Assembly (NCBI GenBank): GCA_039931065.1 | Contig: JBDTSP010000020.1 | Span: 1 to 64,000 of the forward strand | DNA length: 64,000 nt | Reading direction: 5' to 3' | Source: CADEED01 sp039931065 | Lineage (GTDB): Bacteria > Pseudomonadota > Gammaproteobacteria > Steroidobacterales > Steroidobacteraceae | Part shown: piece after piece, positions 61,179 to 64,000 of the stretch | Layout: each line of letters starts with the position of its first letter | Position numbering within the stretch: the stretch's first letter is position 1 | Translations under genes and position numbers: made by a program | Notes under the pieces: generated by a model | Seen by the model: only the letters and a program-made list of their open reading frames with translations | Databases searched by the model: none | What the model was told of the DNA's origin: nothing

Positions 61179-61398
61179 TCGCCTTCAGATCCTTGAGCAA
61201 CGCCTCGTACGAAATGACAGGCTCGGCGACACGATCCTCGAATGCAGCCAAGTCTTCCTGATCTTCCCGCAGCGCGGCCCGCACTGCCTCGTTGACGATG
61301 TCCGACAAGGTTCGATGCGTGTCAGCCGCCTTCAATCGAATGGCCTTGTGAATCTCCGGCTCGAAATAGATCGTGGCCCGTATTGCCGCCGTGTCCAT
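61165..61398 (-). CDS. Ribbon-helix-helix antitoxin
   Basis: The 77-residue protein has an RHH start (AIRATIYFEPEIHKAIRLKA, DTHRTLSDIVNEAVRAALRE) and an acidic C-terminal arm (DQEDLAAFEDRVAEPVISYE, LLKDLKANGKL) for binding RelE. It is first in a two-gene operon with the toxin. A TGACGT inverted repeat lies 41 bp upstream. Confidence 0.9.
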   Translation of the reverse strand: MDTAAIRATIYFEPEIHKAIRLKAADTHRTLSDIVNEAVRAALREDQEDLAAFEDRVAEPVISYEALLKDLKANGKL

Positions 61399-61438
61399 GG
61401 TGTGTCACCTCCTGCGACGGGGTAGCGACTTGGCGTTA

Positions 61439-61454
61439 TGACGTCAAAACGTCA
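61439..61454. promoter_or_regulatory. Candidate operator of the second TA operon
   Basis: TGACGT-CAAA-ACGTCA is a perfect inverted repeat upstream of the antitoxin gene. Likely RHH/toxin complex binding site, by position. Confidence 0.5.
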
Positions 61455-61635
61455 GGCTTGCCAGCCTCAAACCTCAGGCGCGAGCAGCCGCACCGTAGCC
61501 AGCTTCCTACAGGCGCCGGCATTCGAATTCCGGGCTGATGGCCGCAGGCGCTGATTGTCCAGATGAATGATCCATGTGCATATGCGTGCGCTGGAACAAG
61601 CAGCAGACACCACGCACTTTTTCGGGAGAGATTTT

Positions 61636-62103
61636 GTGACCATCAATGACATTGGCCCGCAGCCGCAATCGTTTGACCTTGAACACGCGACGCTCGAAAA
61701 CAAGAACTATCGGACCGTGGCGTGGAGCGGGCGATACTTGCAAGTCACGCTGATGTCGATCCCGGTGGGCAACGACATCGGGCTCGAAGCGCACCCGGAC
61801 ACAGACCAGTTTTTGCGCCTCGATGGCGGCCGTGGCCGAGTGCAAATGGGCCCGAAGAAGGATCAGCTCACATTTGACAAGGAAGTGTCGGACGGTTGGT
61901 GCATCCTCGTGCCCGCGGGCACTTGGCACAACGTCACGAACATCGGCGATGAGCCACTGCAGATCTATGCCGTCTACGCACCGGCGCACCACAAGCCCGG
62001 CAAGATCCACAAAAGTTTTGAAGAAGGTGAGGCGGACCAGGATGATCATCCTGCGGAGTGGTCGGTGCAGCCTCCCGTCACACGACCGGATAAACACGGC
62101 TGA
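61636..62103 (+). CDS. Cupin-domain protein
   Basis: I start it at GTG 61636 because GGGAGAG lies 5 nt upstream and family members begin about here; the open frame reaches back to 61567. The 155-residue product shows ATLENKNYRTVAWSGRYLQV, the metal-binding cupin motifs EAHPDTDQFLRLDGGRG and LVPAGTWHNVTNIG, then YAVYAPAHHKPGKIHKS. This matches a widespread single-domain cupin family seen in bacteria and archaea; its substrate is unknown. The strands hold one metal by His, His, Glu/Gln and His. It is convergent with the secreted protein gene. Confidence 0.9.
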   Translation: MTINDIGPQPQSFDLEHATLENKNYRTVAWSGRYLQVTLMSIPVGNDIGLEAHPDTDQFLRLDGGRGRVQMGPKKDQLTFDKEVSDGWCILVPAGTWHNVTNIGDEPLQIYAVYAPAHHKPGKIHKSFEEGEADQDDHPAEWSVQPPVTRPDKHG

Positions 62104-62146
62104 GCCGACCGCCCGGCGACGGGCGAAGTCCTGCTGTGTCAGCAAT

Positions 62147-62180
62147 CTCAGGCGCGGGCAGCTTCCCGACCACGCCTGAG
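62147..62180. terminator. Hairpin between convergent genes
   Basis: CTCAGGCG and CGCCTGAG enclose an inner CGGG/CCCG pair. It lies between the cupin stop and the stop of the minus-strand gene and may end both transcripts. Confidence 0.45.
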
Positions 62181-62188
62181 TTGCACCG

Positions 62189-63883
62189 CTAGAAATTTAC
62201 GCTGTCGATATACACGGTGCCGTTGTACGCGCCATTCGTTGCGAACTGCACGCCCAGCGAAGACAGCAACGCGGCATCTGCAGGAACCTGCACGGTAAGC
62301 GTGTTCCATGCGCCGGTCTTGAGCGCGCTGATGGGCTGCCAGTTTCCTGTCCAACGCCAGCCACCGGCCGCTCCTTGCAGTAGATAGGGCTGTACCGAGC
62401 TGATCCTGGCACCCGCCGGCAAGTACACGCGGAACGTAACCGTCTGGCTGGCCTTCGCTGCTGGATTCGCGACGCTCACCATTGCACTGCCCGAGCCGTT
62501 GATTCGTACCGCCAGCGAACTCGCCCCCGCAAACTTCACGCTGGTCGACCGCGCCACGCTGACCACCGGCGCAGAACCCTGCCAGCCCTGCGTATCCGCC
62601 TCGAAGTTGTAGTCAGTCGCGTCCGTTGCGGGAGGTGGCGGCGGCGGGGGCGTCGAGGAACCGCCGGGAATCGCCAGGCCACCGGCCTTCAGGAAATTTC
62701 CCGCCCTGCTCTTCAGGAACAACTGGCCGTCGGTGTAGGTGTCGTTCTGATAAGAACTCTGCCCGCCCGCTCCCGCACCGAACAGCAATCCGAAGACCCC
62801 GCTCGAGGCGAACTTCTCGAGATGCGCCGTGGAATTGGCACCGAAGAAATACTCGGGCCGATTGTCCTTGTAACCCTGACGCGACGCCCCGTTGTTGTAC
62901 ACGTTCAGATGATTGGAGTTGCCGACAGGAATCTGCCACAACAGCCACCGTTTGGACGATTTCGCATTCCACAGCCGCAGCCATTCCGCATATCGATTGA
63001 AGCTGCGCGAGCTGATCGAAGCATTGTCGGCCGCATTCCACCATCGATCCGAGCCCTGTGTTAACGCGTAGAAATCCGCATCCCGATCCAGCGGATCGCC
63101 CACCAGGAAATCGTACGTTGCACCGGTCGCGTTCGCTGCCAAACCAAGCGGTGCGAGAAACGCATAGACCTTGTCGACTTCGGGTTGCAACGCGTCAGTC
63201 ACGGAGTAGTGAACGATATCCTTGCCGCTTGCCCATCCAGAAATGTGCACGCCGAGCACGACGTTCGTCGCTCCTGTGGATTTGCGCAGCTGAAGGAATG
63301 CCATCCCCCACCCGGCCACCGTGTTGGGAAGACCTGCGAGTTCCGGAATCCCAGACGCGGCGACGGCTGCGTAGGCATTCGGTTTATCGCCCGACTGTTG
63401 CTGGAGGAACGCGAAGCCGTCCGCTTCGAGCATGACGACCACCGGCTTGCGAAAATCCTTTGCACGCTGCATCAGCAATTTGAAATCGCCGAAGTAGGTT
63501 GCCATCGTTGCGGAGTTCTGCGCTTTCTGAAGGAATTGTCCTTCGCCGCCGCCGGTTTCGCCCTGCATCTGATAGAACTGAACCGCGGGGATCGTGTTGA
63601 TTGCGCTGCATTCGTTGAAGAAGGCGGTGGCCATCGATCCGTCATGTGCACCCCAGCCCCAGTTGTCGGCCCACCCTTTTACTAGATAGGCGTAACGCAC
63701 GTCCCAGGGAGTGGCGCTGTCCCGCATCCAGGTCCCGCCCCACCCCTCGAACAACCCGACGACCATTCTGGAAGGCATGCCGACCGGTAATGCTCCGGCG
63801 GGCGCAGTGATGGCGGCCTGATTTGGCGAGGCGAAAAGTGCAGCCGTGCAAAGCAGGATGACCGAAACGAAATGCTTCTTCAT
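62189..63883 (-). CDS. Secreted glycosidase-like protein with C-terminal carbohydrate-binding-like domain
   Basis: The start MKKHFVSVILLCTAALFASP follows AAGGAGAGG and gives 564 residues with a signal peptide. The first 400 residues look like a TIM-barrel glycoside hydrolase (VGLFEGWGGTWMRDSATPWD, FRKPVVVMLEADGFAFLQQQ, VVLGVHISGWASGKDI, KRWLLWQIPVGNSNHLN), with E and D at strand ends as candidate catalytic residues. A Pro-rich linker (STPPPPPPPA) leads to a 140-residue jelly-roll domain (DYNFEADTQGWQGSAPVVSV to VYIDSVNF) of the CBM11/CBM4-like type. I cannot name the GH family; plant or fungal polysaccharide is a plausible target. Confidence 0.75.
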   Translation of the reverse strand: MKKHFVSVILLCTAALFASPNQAAITAPAGALPVGMPSRMVVGLFEGWGGTWMRDSATPWDVRYAYLVKGWADNWGWGAHDGSMATAFFNECSAINTIPAVQFYQMQGETGGGEGQFLQKAQNSATMATYFGDFKLLMQRAKDFRKPVVVMLEADGFAFLQQQSGDKPNAYAAVAASGIPELAGLPNTVAGWGMAFLQLRKSTGATNVVLGVHISGWASGKDIVHYSVTDALQPEVDKVYAFLAPLGLAANATGATYDFLVGDPLDRDADFYALTQGSDRWWNAADNASISSRSFNRYAEWLRLWNAKSSKRWLLWQIPVGNSNHLNVYNNGASRQGYKDNRPEYFFGANSTAHLEKFASSGVFGLLFGAGAGGQSSYQNDTYTDGQLFLKSRAGNFLKAGGLAIPGGSSTPPPPPPPATDATDYNFEADTQGWQGSAPVVSVARSTSVKFAGASSLAVRINGSGSAMVSVANPAAKASQTVTFRVYLPAGARISSVQPYLLQGAAGGWRWTGNWQPISALKTGAWNTLTVQVPADAALLSSLGVQFATNGAYNGTVYIDSVNF

Positions 63884-64000
63884 GGACCTCTCCTTGGTTC
63901 GGGTCGCACCATATGTCGATGCGCGTGCGGTTGAACAGATGTCGCGGTTTCGCGTCGTGCGAGGAATCACGGCACACGCGGGAATGCGACTACAAGGCGG

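Noticed and set aside
1..64000. CRISPR array, tRNA, rRNA, insertion sequence or prophage
   Set aside because: No regularly spaced palindromic repeats, no cloverleaf or rRNA-like sequence, and no transposase, integrase or phage structural protein was recognised.

Overview
The window is high-GC bacterial chromosome, densely packed with protein genes on both strands. I saw no rRNA, tRNA, CRISPR array, insertion sequence or prophage. Gene content points to a free-living, probably soil or plant-associated gammaproteobacterium: a TonB-dependent receptor, several lipoproteins with lipoboxes, a CadC-like winged-helix/TPR regulator, a GlyGly-CTERM-type sorting tail, a POT peptide transporter and many exported hydrolases. 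Assignment to a Steroidobacteraceae/Xanthomonadales-like lineage is my inference from gene style, not a measured result.

Layout. 1-9074: a lipoprotein of tandem Ig-like repeats running off the left edge, an ArsR regulator with a cupin/DUF2867 protein, an M13 metallopeptidase, a GH39 glycosidase and a MOSC protein, with broken gene ends between them. 9071-18382: a membrane winged-helix/TPR regulator, a diheme cytochrome, an unusual SDR, and a lipoprotein/TonB-receptor pair. 18554-24072: a divergent envelope locus with two OmpA-domain lipoproteins, a DUF4412 protein, a signal-plus-TM protein and a repeat-rich secreted protein. 24125-30799: an animal-type heme peroxidase, a CAP protein, a Sel1-type repeat protein, a tachylectin-like protein and two small proteins. 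30857-35251: a translationally coupled operon of two PYROXD2/CrtI-like FAD oxidoreductases and a GcvT-like protein. 35386-45259: a large sugar-dehydrogenase-like lipoprotein with a cytochrome c centre, a zinc-ribbon membrane protein coupled to a CPBP protease, two zinc metalloproteases and a Tat-exported BBE-type flavoprotein. 46231-51567: metY, then a single-module NRPS (C-A-T-TE) with a glycine-like specificity code and a Cys-type thioesterase. 52076-61398: two type II toxin-antitoxin pairs, a PQQ-type dehydrogenase divergent from a membrane LytTR regulator, an AbiEii-like nucleotidyltransferase with its regulator, an RpiB-type isomerase and a POT transporter. 61636-63883: a cupin and a secreted glycosidase-like protein.

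Three things stand out. Gene debris is frequent: a 5'-truncated truncated-haemoglobin gene, a TPR tail, a gene whose start has decayed to ACG, and an orphan signal peptide. Several operons have 4-8 bp start/stop overlaps. A few A/T-rich 7-9-mers (TATCTA, TTGTTAG, AAACTACT, TAGTTAGAG) recur in coding and intergenic DNA. The best candidates for undescribed biology are the FAD/FAD/GcvT operon, the divergent OmpA locus, the Cys-TE glycine NRPS and the palindrome-controlled nucleotidyltransferase pair.
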